64,000 bases of DNA from CAXBNB01 sp040151475 (lineage in GTDB: Bacteria > Bacteroidota > Bacteroidia > Cytophagales > Cyclobacteriaceae), in assembly GCF_040151475.1 (NCBI RefSeq), contig NZ_JBDKWG010000150.1, positions 119,570-183,569 on the forward strand, read 5' to 3'. The position numbers and the translations under genes are program-made. Under the pieces are notes generated by a model that worked only from the letters and a program-made list of their open reading frames with translations, did not search any database and was not told the origin of the DNA. Below are positions 53,723-63,386 of the stretch, piece by piece (position 1 is the stretch's first letter; each line of letters begins with the position of its first letter).

Positions 53723-53744
53723 TTAACATTGAAACTGTAAATTA

Positions 53745-54923
53745 TTAATTATAAGCGATTACGCTTATATCTTGCTCGTTTTTCCAATTTGCATTTTCCA
53801 ATTTTGAAAGCTTGATTGTTCCGGTAATGTAATTGTCATTTTCGCTGTAGTACTTTTCAGCTATATGTTCGAAATCATTGAAGTCCGGAGACGTTCCATT
53901 GCTGTATCGGACATATACCTTCAATTCTGAGTCTCTGGTCAGTTTTAGTTTTTTGTGAAACCTCTCATACTTTTTGTATTCATATTTGTAGGAATAGTTG
54001 AGTGCAGAAATGTCAGAAAGTACTGCCGATCCTGTAGGCTTGTCTCCGGCTCCTTTCCCATAAAGCAATTGATTCTCGGAAAATGCACTTTCCAGAATCA
54101 CCGCATTGTACTCATTTTTTGTAAATGAGAGAGTAGAATTGTCATCTACAAAAGATGGAATAACATAAGCTTCAATATGATCCTCAATTTTCTTGCACTT
54201 GGCAATTAACTTTATATTCAACCCATGATTTTTGGCAAATTTGATATCGAAAGGATTGATTTTGGTAATTCCATAACTGAACACATCTTCTGGCTTTGAA
54301 ATGAGTCCAAAAGCGTGAAAAATAATGATTACCAATTTGTGCTTTGCATCAATACCTTCCACATCCAGGCTGGGATCAGTTTCCGCAAACCCAATGTCCT
54401 GAGCTTCTTTCAATACCACGTCATAATCCAGTCCTTCATCTATCATTTTTGATAGAATGTAATTGGTGGATCCGTTGAATATACCGGATACTGACGTGAG
54501 CATATCATTGTCATAATACTCTTCCAGGTTTCTAATGATAGGAATACTGGCACAAGAAGAGCCTTCATACAGAAATGGCACATTGTATTTTTTCTGTAAA
54601 TCAACTAAGGTCTGTAAGTTTTCAGAGATCATTTTTTTATTGGCCGAAATCACGGCCTTTCCTTTTTCCATTGCTTCTTTCACAATGTCAAATGCAGCCT
54701 CTGCATCGTCTATCAATTCTACAATGACATCAATATCCGAGTCGTCTAAAAGCTCGTGCTTGTCTGTAGTGAAATAGCTCTGATCGATATTCCTTTTCTT
54801 GTTGGCATTTTTAATGCATATCTTTTTGATGTTGGTGTACTCATTGTTGGTTTCTTGCAATACATACCACAGACCAGTACCAACACAGCCAAAACCAAAT
54901 ACACCCAGATTAATTCTTTTCAT
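53745..54923 (-). CDS. hom: Homoserine dehydrogenase, short form
   Basis: A 392-residue NAD(P)-dependent enzyme that makes homoserine from aspartate semialdehyde for threonine and methionine. The nucleotide motif GVFGFGCVGTGLW is at residues ~6-18, and the catalytic-domain segments VSGIFNGSTNYILSKM and AQDIGFAETDPSLDVEGIDAKHKL (in parts) are clear. The ~70-residue C-terminal part does not look like a canonical ACT domain. The ATG at 54923 is chosen over a GTG at 54929. It is preceded by a SAM-I riboswitch and terminator, so it should be shut down when SAM is plentiful. Confidence 0.93.
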   Translation of the reverse strand: MKRINLGVFGFGCVGTGLWYVLQETNNEYTNIKKICIKNANKKRNIDQSYFTTDKHELLDDSDIDVIVELIDDAEAAFDIVKEAMEKGKAVISANKKMISENLQTLVDLQKKYNVPFLYEGSSCASIPIIRNLEEYYDNDMLTSVSGIFNGSTNYILSKMIDEGLDYDVVLKEAQDIGFAETDPSLDVEGIDAKHKLVIIIFHAFGLISKPEDVFSYGITKINPFDIKFAKNHGLNIKLIAKCKKIEDHIEAYVIPSFVDDNSTLSFTKNEYNAVILESAFSENQLLYGKGAGDKPTGSAVLSDISALNYSYKYEYKKYERFHKKLKLTRDSELKVYVRYSNGTSPDFNDFEHIAEKYYSENDNYITGTIKLSKLENANWKNEQDISVIAYN

Positions 54924-54961
54924 TTTCACACTATTTAAACCTTTTTAACACCAATTCACAT

Positions 54962-54999
54962 AAAATAAAAAATCCCTTCCAGCAGAGCTAAAAGGGATA
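54962..54999 (-). terminator. Riboswitch expression-platform terminator upstream of hom
   Basis: On the minus strand ATCCCTT and AAGGGAT pair (54992-54998 with 54972-54978), followed by a run of T residues (54963-54971). It lies about 40 bp before the hom start and 35 bp after the SAM-I aptamer, so it can act as the off-state terminator. Confidence 0.8.
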
Positions 55000-55032
55000 T
55001 ATTCTTTTGATAAAGGGTCAAATCCATTTCAA

Positions 55033-55141
55033 CTCATCTATCCCTGTTCTTAGAAGGATTGGAAGTAGCACCTGCTCAAATACTAATGATGAGGGTTGCT
55101 AAGGTTTCTCAGGGCCAAATCCCTCCACCTTTCTTGATAAG
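55033..55141 (-). ncRNA. SAM-I (S-box) riboswitch controlling hom
   Basis: On the minus strand the leader reads CTTATCAAGAAAGGTGGAGG, then GGCCCTGAGAAACC and TTAGCAACC, which are the conserved elements of the S-box aptamer. Later come AGGTGCTACTTCCAATCC and the closing GATGAG that pairs with the 5' CTTATC as P1. The P2/P3/P4 hairpins can all be formed. A U-tailed terminator follows at 54962-54999. It senses S-adenosylmethionine. Confidence 0.92.
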
Positions 55142-55167
55142 TAACTAATTAAAAATAAGAACGTCTG

Positions 55168-55198
55168 CAAATAAACTGAATATACCTTGTTCTACCAA
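55168..55198 (-). promoter_or_regulatory. Candidate promoter of the hom leader
   Basis: On the minus strand TTGG (55198-55195) and TTTATTTG (55175-55168) are 19 bp apart, one mismatch in each box from TTTG and TAnnTTTG. The -7 box ends 26 bp before the 5' end of the aptamer, a sensible distance. Confidence 0.45.
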
Positions 55199-55239
55199 GT
55201 GCTGGTTTCAATATATCTGATAATCATTTACAGACAATT

Positions 55240-55788
55240 TTATTTAGAATAAAAATATGCCATGTGAATAAAAAAGAATTGATCTCCATAAGGTGGAGTC
55301 CTTCCCCATCTACTGACACCCTGACCTTCATAGCTGTAGGTTCCTGGAAAGTAAATAGGCAAACTGTCATCAATTCTAATATGATCAGCAATAGCTCCCA
55401 CTGGAACCAAGCTCCCCCCACTGGTAATCCATGACTGATCACATTGAGTAGCGGCTGTAAGAAACAGCATATGTTTCTGCTCATTTTCAGTTATGAATCC
55501 ACAATCCAGAGACATGGCGTAATCTCTAATCCAGAATGATGGGTAAGCACTCCTGCCACCTGGCCTGATAAGGACTCCCCCGGTTTTATTCTGATCACCT
55601 GTGCTTGCTATTTCTTGATCCGGATAAATCCGCGAACTTTCCAAAACATCCATTGTTAAGCCTTGAAGAAAACCAAGGTCTTTCGAACTCAGGATTTCAC
55701 CATTTTGCTGGCAATAAATAGCATTGGACGTAAAAAGGAAGATGATTGAAATATACTTTTTCAATTTGCGGAATGTTTGAGACCACAA
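55240..55788 (-). pseudogene. Truncated six-hairpin-type glycosidase
   Basis: A 182-residue remnant of an exported glycosidase. It begins with a signal-like segment (ISIIFLFTSNAIYCQ), and YPSFWIRDYAMSLDCGFITE is reminiscent of the N-terminal part of (alpha/alpha)6 hydrolases. The reading frame ends at YFYSK followed by a stop, whereas such enzymes normally run to 400-700 residues; the sequence beyond leads straight into the hom promoter region. The start must be TTG. It lies beside the SusC/SusD locus on the same strand and may be the relic of its enzyme. Confidence 0.55.
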
Positions 55789-56249
55789 AATAATCTTTTA
55801 GGGCTTTAATCCCTCACCTGTTCATTGATATAAGCACCTTCAGGAATGGTATTTTTCTAATCAAACAACATTTCTGTTAGTCTTTTAACCTGGGTTCGAC
55901 GTAACATTTGCCATTACATAAGTAAAATCAGTTGTTTTGTATCTTTGACATTCATTTTGAGGGACAGCTTTTTCCCGGAAAAGTTACAGGTCATCAAAGC
56001 TGAGAAAATGTTATTGTTATCACCAGGCCCGGAAATCAAAACCTGTTCCACCCTTCTATGGCCATGACAGAAACAAAAATGGGTTGAAAGCAGATGGAAT
56101 CAATTAAACAATTTTAGTTGGCCTTTTGCTCCAATCTAAAACCCTCATAACGATTCTGTGATTATACTTCATTACCTGGTTTTTTTAATAAGCTATCACA
56201 AATATTCAAATATCTATGATAGCTTATTCATCAATTCTAAGAAAAAAGT
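55789..56249. other. Intergenic region between the glycosidase relic and susD
   Basis: About 460 bp without a plausible gene. Its right end holds an inverted repeat with 12-bp perfect arms (AATAAGCTATCA at 56187-56198 and its complement at 56217-56228) just after the SusD stop. There is no U-tail on the minus strand, so it is not a standard terminator but could protect the mRNA 3' end. A GGGTTCGAC stretch at 55892-55900 recalls a tRNA T-loop but is isolated. Confidence 0.5.
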
Positions 56250-57950
56250 TTAGTTCGCTCCGCCGTAACCTGGGTTTTGTTCTAATACTGCATCAATATT
56301 AGCTTCAATATCAGATAATGGTATAGGCATTAGACTATGGTGATCCTGAATATCATCAGCATTGAACGGATTATGCGCACGTACTCGTTCAACCAGCTTC
56401 CCGGTTCTGTGCAATGTTAATCTTCTTGGCTCTTCGAGACTCAGTTCACGCACACGTTCATCCAGAATATAATCTAAATCTACCTCGGATGCTAAAGCCA
56501 GTGTAGCACTTGATCTGGCTCTTATAACATTCACATCTGCTGCTGCACTGCTATTGTCTCCCAAGCCAACATAAGCTTCGGCACGGAGCAGATAAGTCTC
56601 AGGTAGTCTCACATAATACTGATCTCGATAAGTAGAACCAGCCCCTGATGATAGCACTAATGTTTCTTTATTTGCGTATAAACTTTCTGGATGTTGCCCC
56701 GCCACTGTCACTTTAGTAAGGTAAGGCTGAATGGCAAACGGATGTGTAGGTTCAGGTGGAAAATCCGCAAAGCTCTCCATAAAGTAAGGTGATTCAGGAT
56801 TATCATAATAGTAATCGCGCCATAAATTGATATTAAGGCTTCTCTCGTCAATGTCATAGTCGGCACCCCATAGTTCCTGCTCTACCCATTCTGTCATGCT
56901 AAGAAGATTAATTCCACGACCACCAACGTTAAACGTGGATCTTGGGCCAAGCGTAGCAGGATTGCCATCAGGATCAAGCTGTATCCATATAAGAGAAGCG
57001 TGATATCCTTCAAAAGGATTAATTCCGGCACCACCGCCTGTTAGCAAAAAGCCACCTTGAATATCCGTTTCCATTTGTGCTACCCAGATAGCCTCAGTAT
57101 TACCAGTAGAACGATTTTGATTGCCTAATCTAAAAAGATCCCAATAAGGATTACCACGGTCATCGGAAGCCAGTGAACCAAAGCGCTCGGTCATTAAACC
57201 AGTATTCGGATCATTAATTACAACAGATGCGGCAGTTATTGCTTCATTCCATTGCCCTAAAGCAATATGGGTTTCTGCTAAATAATGCTGTGCCACAAGA
57301 TTGTGCAAACGACCATCCTGCACCTCTGTAATGCCGGGGAGATTATTAGCTGCATCCGTAAAATCTGTCACCATTTGGTTTAGAATGTCTTGCTTGGAAG
57401 CCCTTGTAAAATCTGTCGTCGGTCCTGTAATTTCGTTGATAACCAAGGGTACACCGCCATAATGATAAACCAGATACCTGTAAGCGAAAGCTCTGAAGAA
57501 TTTCGCTTCTGCCTCAATAAGAGACTTCTCATTGGCTGTTAGTTCCGAGCCTTGCAATCTGTCCAGTAGTGTATTAGCATTAGTAACAATTTTATAATAG
57601 TTACGCCACAAATCACTGACATAGCCAAACCCATCTATATACACCTGCTGGTAATCTGCAAATCTGCTAGTGCTGTTGTCGAAACGTCCGTTGTAAAATG
57701 CATCTGTGCCTGTCCATTGAAACATTGCCCAATTGGCACTGATACCACCTCCACCATAGGTAGTTGCCCTTAGTCGTGCATATAGGTCATAGAGTGCGCT
57801 TTCAAACTGTTCAAAATTTTGATAGGCTGTCTCCAGTACGAAAAAAGACTCTGGTTTTTCTTCCAAAAAGGCTTGTTCGTTGCAAGATAGGGTACTTACG
57901 AATATCAGAACGAGCGCTATTATGTATATATGTCTTGATAAAATTTTCAT
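56250..57950 (-). CDS. SusD/RagB-family substrate-binding lipoprotein
   Basis: A 566-residue surface lipoprotein: the lipobox is FVSTLSC (cysteine near residue 23). The SusD N-terminal helices (FEQFESALYDLYARLRATTY, LIEAEAKFFRAFAYRYLVYHYGGVPLV, in parts) and the C-terminal TPR-like YLLRAEAYVGLGD, then RDERxRELSLEEPRR-like LDERVRELSLEEPRRLTL, are clear. It forms a pedal-bin lid on the SusC barrel encoded 14 bp upstream. The substrate is not readable; these pairs usually import glycans or peptides. Confidence 0.93.
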   Translation of the reverse strand: MKILSRHIYIIALVLIFVSTLSCNEQAFLEEKPESFFVLETAYQNFEQFESALYDLYARLRATTYGGGGISANWAMFQWTGTDAFYNGRFDNSTSRFADYQQVYIDGFGYVSDLWRNYYKIVTNANTLLDRLQGSELTANEKSLIEAEAKFFRAFAYRYLVYHYGGVPLVINEITGPTTDFTRASKQDILNQMVTDFTDAANNLPGITEVQDGRLHNLVAQHYLAETHIALGQWNEAITAASVVINDPNTGLMTERFGSLASDDRGNPYWDLFRLGNQNRSTGNTEAIWVAQMETDIQGGFLLTGGGAGINPFEGYHASLIWIQLDPDGNPATLGPRSTFNVGGRGINLLSMTEWVEQELWGADYDIDERSLNINLWRDYYYDNPESPYFMESFADFPPEPTHPFAIQPYLTKVTVAGQHPESLYANKETLVLSSGAGSTYRDQYYVRLPETYLLRAEAYVGLGDNSSAAADVNVIRARSSATLALASEVDLDYILDERVRELSLEEPRRLTLHRTGKLVERVRAHNPFNADDIQDHHSLMPIPLSDIEANIDAVLEQNPGYGGAN

Positions 57951-57964
57951 CTTTTTACTTTTAT

Positions 57965-60900
57965 TTAGAATTTGATTTCAAGGCCTGCTGTTATGGATTT
58001 CATCACAGGGCTATTGTTTGACCGTGAAAGGTTTTGACCAGTTTCCGGATCCCAACCTAACCAGTCGGTAAGTGTAATCAGGTTTTTACCACTTAGGTAT
58101 AATTTCAAATTCTTGATTCCAACTTTTTGCATCCAGGCCTGAGAAGTATCAAAATTATAAGCCAGTGAAACATCCTGTAAGCGGACAAAACTTCGAGAAA
58201 AATATTGACTTTCGCTGAATGGTGTAGATGCTCCCAACCTTCGGAATTGGGCACCTGGGTTAGCTGGAGTCCAATAATCTACTACACTCAGGTTATTAAA
58301 GGTTATTGCTTGGTCAGTCTCAAGAGTTGGTTGCTCCAGACCAAGGTAAGAATCCTTGCCTCCTTGTATGCTGTTGATGAATAATTTAAGGCTAAAATTC
58401 TTATAACTTAATGTATTTTGTATCCCAAATCTATAGGCCGGCAAAGTAGATCCCAGGATTCTCCTGTCATCAGCAGATATTACCCCATCGCCATCGGTAT
58501 CAACTATTTTATAGGTTCCTACTCCAAAGCCGGGAGGTAATTGATCTTGTTTATCAAGTTGCCAAATACCATCTATTTCATAGTTGAATATTGTACCCAA
58601 GTCTTGATCAATAAATAAACCAGATGCAACAAGATCATCTTCTTTACCGTCTCCGTCCGCATCACGGCCTAATAAGCTAACTACCTTGTTGTTGTTGGTT
58701 GAAAAATTGAACCTAACATCCCAATTGAACCCTTCCGGATTTGATTTTAAAACTTGAGCGTCAAGTATAATTTCCAGGCCAGAATTAGCAACTTCACCAA
58801 GGTTTGTTTGGATACCTGTAAAGCCTGTTAAACCTGGAAGTGTTTGAAACCATAATAAGTCGTTGGTAGTCGATCTATAATAATCAATATTACCATTGAT
58901 GCGATAATCCAAAATGGAAAAATCCAGACCAATGTTAAACCCTTTCGTAGTTTCCCAGCTAAGGTTAGGATTAGCCAAAGATGAGGGTGTTTGCCCGTTA
59001 ACTGTACTTCCTCCATCTCCAAAAACATATTGGGAAGTCGATTCGGTTGATACCCGGGCTAGCGACTGATATCTTTGTGTAAGGTTACCAGTTTCTCCAT
59101 AACTTGCTCTAAGTTTTAGGTGGTCAATTGAGAGGTTGTCCATATTAAAATCCTTTGAAGCCACCCAACCTAAACCAACTGAAGAAAAAATTCCGAATTT
59201 TTTATTCTTGGCAAAACCGCTGAACCCATCCCTTCTGACTGTTGCTGTAACAAAATACTTATCTTGATAATCATAGGCTAATCTTGCCATTTGATAGCTA
59301 AAGGCTTCTTCATATCCATCTGAACTTATCGTTTGCAAACTAGCCTGTGGAATGCTATGAAATCCAAGTCCAACATTATCAAACCCACTGCCTGCAACAC
59401 TTGTAGATTCCGCTTCTATCTTGTTTCTTCCTGCTAGCAAAGTTACACCTAAGCTATGCTTGCCCAGCTCTTTTTTGTATTCAACAATCTGATCGAGCAA
59501 CTTGTCGTAAACCTGAGAGTGAGTCTTGAAAGCGTTTCCAATACCCCCGTTTGCAAGACCATTAGAATTGAAGTGGTTAGACCATCGGTAGTTGTGGCTG
59601 TAGTTCACCCTGTAGGTTAACCCTTCTACCCATGGAATATTAATAACTCCATAAAAAAGACCGGAAATATTGTTTCTGATGTCCTCATCCTGTGCTTCTG
59701 CAACAACGAATCCGTTAAGCGTGTTGGTACCATTGGGGAATAAAATCAAATCGCCGTTTTCATCCCTTGGTTTTGTTAAAGGGTCTGCTGAATATATATT
59801 AGCAATACTAGGGCTTGCTCCTGAAAAATCAGAAAATGACCCGAATGTACTGGCACCAATTGTCAACCAGGGAGTAACCTTCGTATCGTAGTTAATCCTA
59901 ACAGTTGTACGATCAAATTCATCATTAAGTACCCAATTTTCTTGCTTGGTGTAACTGCTCGAAATAAAGTATGATGATGTTTCACTACCACCCGAAACCG
60001 AAAGTTGATGGTTATTTATAAACCCGTTATTTGTCATTAAGTCAAACCAATTTGTATCAGTTCCTTCATGAAAACCTTCCTGTACCGGAGTTTGGGGAGA
60101 AATAAATGTCCGGGGATCAAAGTTTGGATTCGGTTGGGTAAAATCCGGTGCTAAATACCCTCCGTTATCCCATGCAATATCTCTTGCAGCCTGGAGAATT
60201 TCCTCTCTATTCATCGTTCTATAAGCTTTTGTAGGGCTTTGTGAAGAATAATAAGTATTATACGTGATACTTGGAGCCGTCTCCTTTCTGCCCTTTACAG
60301 TTGTTACTAAAATCACTCCATTGGCAGCCTGGGCTCCATAGATAGCCTTACTACTTGCATCCTTTAAAACATCAATGGACTGAATATCCGAAGGATTAAG
60401 GTCATTTAAGTTGCCACGGTATATTGCCCCATCCACGACGACTAAAGGATTTAAGTTACCATTAATGGACGTCCTTCCCCGTACAGAAATAGATGGCTCT
60501 TGCCCCGCAAGGGTCACCTGACCAATATTTAAACCGGGAATCGTTCCCTGAAGCGACTGTAGTATATTAGTATTAGGAGCTTCTTTAAATGATTCCAAAT
60601 TGGCTTGAGCAACAGAACCGGTAAGATCACTTTTCTTTGTCGTACCATAGCCTATTACTACAACCTCATTGAGCTGCTCGGCATCCAATTCCATCTGAAA
60701 ATCCAACACCACCTGGTTACCCACCACAATCTCCTGGGTCTTGTAACCCACAAACGACAATACCAAACTAGCCCCCTCGCTGATGTTCAATTTGTAATTC
60801 CCTTCTAAGTCAGTGGTAGTACCATTAGCAGTACCTTTTTCAATAATGGATGCACCGGGTAGTCCTTCGCCATTTTCATCCGTGATCTTACCAGATATTT

Positions 60901-61318
60901 GGACTGTCTCTGCAATTTCAACACGTTTAATGTTGCCTTCCAAATCCTTCTTTTGAAGAACCGAAACCCCAACCACTTTGTTTACCTGCCTGAACTTGAG
61001 GTTGGATTGCTTCGAAATTTCCATCAGGATATCGTAAACAGATATATTTTTGCTACGGCCTAGATTGATGCGGATTTCGGGATCCAGGATTTTCCTGGCG
61101 TACGACAACTTCAACTCTGAACTGTTCTCAATCAGGTCAAAAGTCTCTTTGATGGTAAGTCCATTGACCACCTGATCGATAAAAATTTCACTTGCCTTCT
61201 TGTGTTGTGCCTTTCCGCTATGAGCGGATAAAAAGCCCATAAAAAAAACCTGAAATATCAAGCCATATGTGAATAGTTTTATGGTCATTGTGAATAACCG
61301 GAGTAATGTTAATTTCAT
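57965..61318 (-). CDS. SusC/RagA-family TonB-linked outer-membrane receptor with STN domain
   Basis: A 1117-residue importer. The start is set at the ATG at 61318 (MKLTLLRLF), which gives a signal sequence; an upstream frame to 61408 is possible. The STN domain (~residues 40-110), a CarboxypepD_reg-like domain (ISGKITDENGEGLPGASI), and the plug (VVVIGYGTTKKSDLTGSVAQ) precede a large TonB-dependent barrel ending in an aromatic strand. The STN domain means that substrate binding can be signalled to the FecR protein encoded upstream. It is followed by susD. Confidence 0.94.
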   Translation of the reverse strand: MKLTLLRLFTMTIKLFTYGLIFQVFFMGFLSAHSGKAQHKKASEIFIDQVVNGLTIKETFDLIENSSELKLSYARKILDPEIRINLGRSKNISVYDILMEISKQSNLKFRQVNKVVGVSVLQKKDLEGNIKRVEIAETVQISGKITDENGEGLPGASIIEKGTANGTTTDLEGNYKLNISEGASLVLSFVGYKTQEIVVGNQVVLDFQMELDAEQLNEVVVIGYGTTKKSDLTGSVAQANLESFKEAPNTNILQSLQGTIPGLNIGQVTLAGQEPSISVRGRTSINGNLNPLVVVDGAIYRGNLNDLNPSDIQSIDVLKDASSKAIYGAQAANGVILVTTVKGRKETAPSITYNTYYSSQSPTKAYRTMNREEILQAARDIAWDNGGYLAPDFTQPNPNFDPRTFISPQTPVQEGFHEGTDTNWFDLMTNNGFINNHQLSVSGGSETSSYFISSSYTKQENWVLNDEFDRTTVRINYDTKVTPWLTIGASTFGSFSDFSGASPSIANIYSADPLTKPRDENGDLILFPNGTNTLNGFVVAEAQDEDIRNNISGLFYGVINIPWVEGLTYRVNYSHNYRWSNHFNSNGLANGGIGNAFKTHSQVYDKLLDQIVEYKKELGKHSLGVTLLAGRNKIEAESTSVAGSGFDNVGLGFHSIPQASLQTISSDGYEEAFSYQMARLAYDYQDKYFVTATVRRDGFSGFAKNKKFGIFSSVGLGWVASKDFNMDNLSIDHLKLRASYGETGNLTQRYQSLARVSTESTSQYVFGDGGSTVNGQTPSSLANPNLSWETTKGFNIGLDFSILDYRINGNIDYYRSTTNDLLWFQTLPGLTGFTGIQTNLGEVANSGLEIILDAQVLKSNPEGFNWDVRFNFSTNNNKVVSLLGRDADGDGKEDDLVASGLFIDQDLGTIFNYEIDGIWQLDKQDQLPPGFGVGTYKIVDTDGDGVISADDRRILGSTLPAYRFGIQNTLSYKNFSLKLFINSIQGGKDSYLGLEQPTLETDQAITFNNLSVVDYWTPANPGAQFRRLGASTPFSESQYFSRSFVRLQDVSLAYNFDTSQAWMQKVGIKNLKLYLSGKNLITLTDWLGWDPETGQNLSRSNNSPVMKSITAGLEIKF

Positions 61319-61467
61319 TATCTTTGTTTTTTTGTGAAACGTAAGTTTTGCAACGTCTTCCCGGATAAGCATTTTGGACGATGAGATATCCTGGAAAGAA
61401 AAGTACACCTCGGATGCCTGGCATTCGAGGTTGTTTAGTATCAGCCTAATTCATCTGCTTCATTTTC

Positions 61468-62457
61468 CTAAAATTTAATGGTTACGGTTTTATCATTTAT
61501 CTCATATTCAAATTCCTGCGAGTAACTCAAAACATCCAGCATGTTTTCAAGCGACATATTCGGGTATTTTCCTGTAATTTTTAAAGATTTTTTGCGCTCG
61601 GTAGATAAGTTCTGCACCCTAAACTCTGCTCCGTACCACCTCCCCAGTGTGGTCATCATTTCGTCAAACCCGGTATCATCAAAATAGATGGTGCCGTCTT
61701 TCCAGGCCAGAACTTTTTCATTGTCAAAGGAGCTCACTGAAAACCCTGACCTCACGGTGGTAGCCTGCTGCCCTGGGTGAAGTACCACCTGTTCGTTATT
61801 ACCTGTGTTGAGCACGTCCACTTTTCCGGTGGTCAAGGATATTTTAATCTTGTCCTTTTCATGCGCATTGATATTGAAAGATGTACCCAAAGCTGTAGTA
61901 ACTACCTGATCAGATGTCACCCGAAACGGCCGGTCTTTGTCTTTTACCACTTCAAAATAGGCCTCCCCTTTTAAACTCACCAGCCTATTGGTGTCAGTAA
62001 AATTTGGAAGATAGGATATGCTACTCGCTGCATTCAACCAGACTAGAGTACCATCGGGAAGTTTGACCTGGGATTTCACTCCACTGGGGTTCTCCTTCAC
62101 TATCTGGCTGATGGCCAACTCTGTACCAGGGGTTTTGTATTTCATCTGGACGAAATAAAACAGTAACCCCAAGCCTGCAAGTAATGCAACAGCAGCAGCT
62201 ATCCTACCAATGGATCTGTACCAACCAAACCTTTCTGTAGTCTTGGCCACACCGGTTCCTTGTTGGATCTTTTGGTAGATCCTATGTGATTGGTTATGAG
62301 ATATAGAAGTATTGGTTTTTTTCCATTTTTCCGTCAGTATAAGATAGGTTTTCCGGTTCGTCTCTGATTCTGATGCCCAATCTTCAAGGCGTTGTACATC
62401 ATTTTTCTCCGGGTTTCCGGTCAGAACGCGCGCAATGGTTTCATCAATGTTTTCCAT
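61468..62457 (-). CDS. FecR-family anti-sigma factor of the SusCD locus
   Basis: A 329-residue protein with a cytoplasmic N terminus (IARVLTGNPEKNDVQRLEDWA), one membrane helix (AAAVALLAGLGLLFYFVQMK), a FecR domain (VKLPDGTLVWLNAASSISYLPNF and VTTALGTSFNINA, SLKGEAYFEV) and the DUF4974 C terminus. It should control the sigma factor encoded upstream and receive its signal from the STN domain of the SusC protein. It is a paralogue of the FecR at 46097-47104. Confidence 0.92.
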   Translation of the reverse strand: MENIDETIARVLTGNPEKNDVQRLEDWASESETNRKTYLILTEKWKKTNTSISHNQSHRIYQKIQQGTGVAKTTERFGWYRSIGRIAAAVALLAGLGLLFYFVQMKYKTPGTELAISQIVKENPSGVKSQVKLPDGTLVWLNAASSISYLPNFTDTNRLVSLKGEAYFEVVKDKDRPFRVTSDQVVTTALGTSFNINAHEKDKIKISLTTGKVDVLNTGNNEQVVLHPGQQATTVRSGFSVSSFDNEKVLAWKDGTIYFDDTGFDEMMTTLGRWYGAEFRVQNLSTERKKSLKITGKYPNMSLENMLDVLSYSQEFEYEINDKTVTIKF

Positions 62458-62771
62458 TTTCTGGTTTCATTCGTTCAGTATCAAGAACGCAATATTTGAA
62501 ACCTACCCTACCATGGGATCAAAAAAAAATCAAATTAAGCTACTTGTCATATTTGAGAACAGCCCAAAACCTGACAGGTTTAATGACCAGAAAGCCTAAC
62601 CTGCGCCAATTAAGGAACAAAAACCTATCAGGTTTCAGCCCTCGTGCTTCAACTTGACAAAGTAGTCTAATCGAAAAAAGGGAATACAGTGGCAATAGCA
62701 TTTTAAATGCAAACTTCTTTTAAGCGAAAAGTTCAACCATAAAAAATGTTTTTGTTAGATAGAGAAGCCAA
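62458..62771. repeat. Intergenic region with REP-like palindromes
   Basis: The 314 bp between sigma and FecR genes hold no gene. Two related 16-bp palindromic units occur: AAAACCTGACAGGTTT (62566-62581) and AAAACCTATCAGGTTT (62620-62635), with a further AACCTG piece at 62598-62603. These AACCTGACAGGTT-type units are recurrent in Bacteroidota genomes (from memory). Confidence 0.55.
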
Positions 62772-63386
62772 CTAGCCAATACTTAGAAGCACCCCAATCA
62801 AAATCGCCATGTTGTAATTTTTCAGGTTTATATCTTCGCATTCAAGATATTTGGTGATATCCAACCTTATCCTTTTCAAAGCAATACCCATGTGCTTCTC
62901 TACTGTCTTAACTGAAACATTTAAGGCTTCAGCTACTTCCTTGTAGGACATATTGTCGTCCTTCACCATATGATAAACAAGCGCACTTTTTTCCGGAAGC
63001 CTCCTAACACTCTCTTCTAATTGAGCTAACAATTCCTGGTTTATCAGGCTTGATTCGGAATCCGGCATGTTAATCCTGATGTTCAAATTACTTTGATCGA
63101 TAGATTGGAACATCAGGGCCTTCTCATTTGACCTCAAAAATGACAATGACTGGTTTTTGGTTGAAATGAACAAATAAGACTCAAGGTTTTCGAGCTGGGA
63201 AAGTTTATGCCGGTTTTTCCAAACTTTGATAAAAACATCTGAAACGACTTCTTCAGCTACTTCGTTGGAACGCGTATAGTACCTGGCCAATTGATAAAGT
63301 TTACCATGATACCAATCAAACAAAGATTTGAATGCCACCTCATCATCGTCTTCTGCTATTTTCACCAGGTCTCCTTGCTTTATCAT
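62772..63386 (-). CDS. ECF sigma factor of the SusCD locus
   Basis: A 204-residue ECF sigma factor. Region 2: FKSLFDWYHGKLYQLARYYTRSNEVAEEVVSDVFIKVWKNR (in parts). Region 4: LPEKSALVYHMVKDDNMSYKEVAEALNVSVKTVEKHMGIAL (in parts). A short hydrophobic C-terminal tail (NMAILIGVLLSIG) is unusual and may be a weak membrane-associating segment. It is the first gene of the sigma-FecR-SusC-SusD series, although 314 bp separate it from FecR. Confidence 0.9.
   Translation of the reverse strand: MIKQGDLVKIAEDDDEVAFKSLFDWYHGKLYQLARYYTRSNEVAEEVVSDVFIKVWKNRHKLSQLENLESYLFISTKNQSLSFLRSNEKALMFQSIDQSNLNIRINMPDSESSLINQELLAQLEESVRRLPEKSALVYHMVKDDNMSYKEVAEALNVSVKTVEKHMGIALKRIRLDITKYLECEDINLKNYNMAILIGVLLSIG

Noticed and set aside
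55885..55905. GGGTTCGAC stretch resembling a tRNA T-loop
   Set aside because: No acceptor, D or anticodon arms can be folded around it on either strand.
56187..56228. 12-bp inverted repeat as an intrinsic terminator for susD
   Set aside because: On the minus strand the hairpin is followed by A residues, not a U-run, so it is kept only as an inverted repeat.
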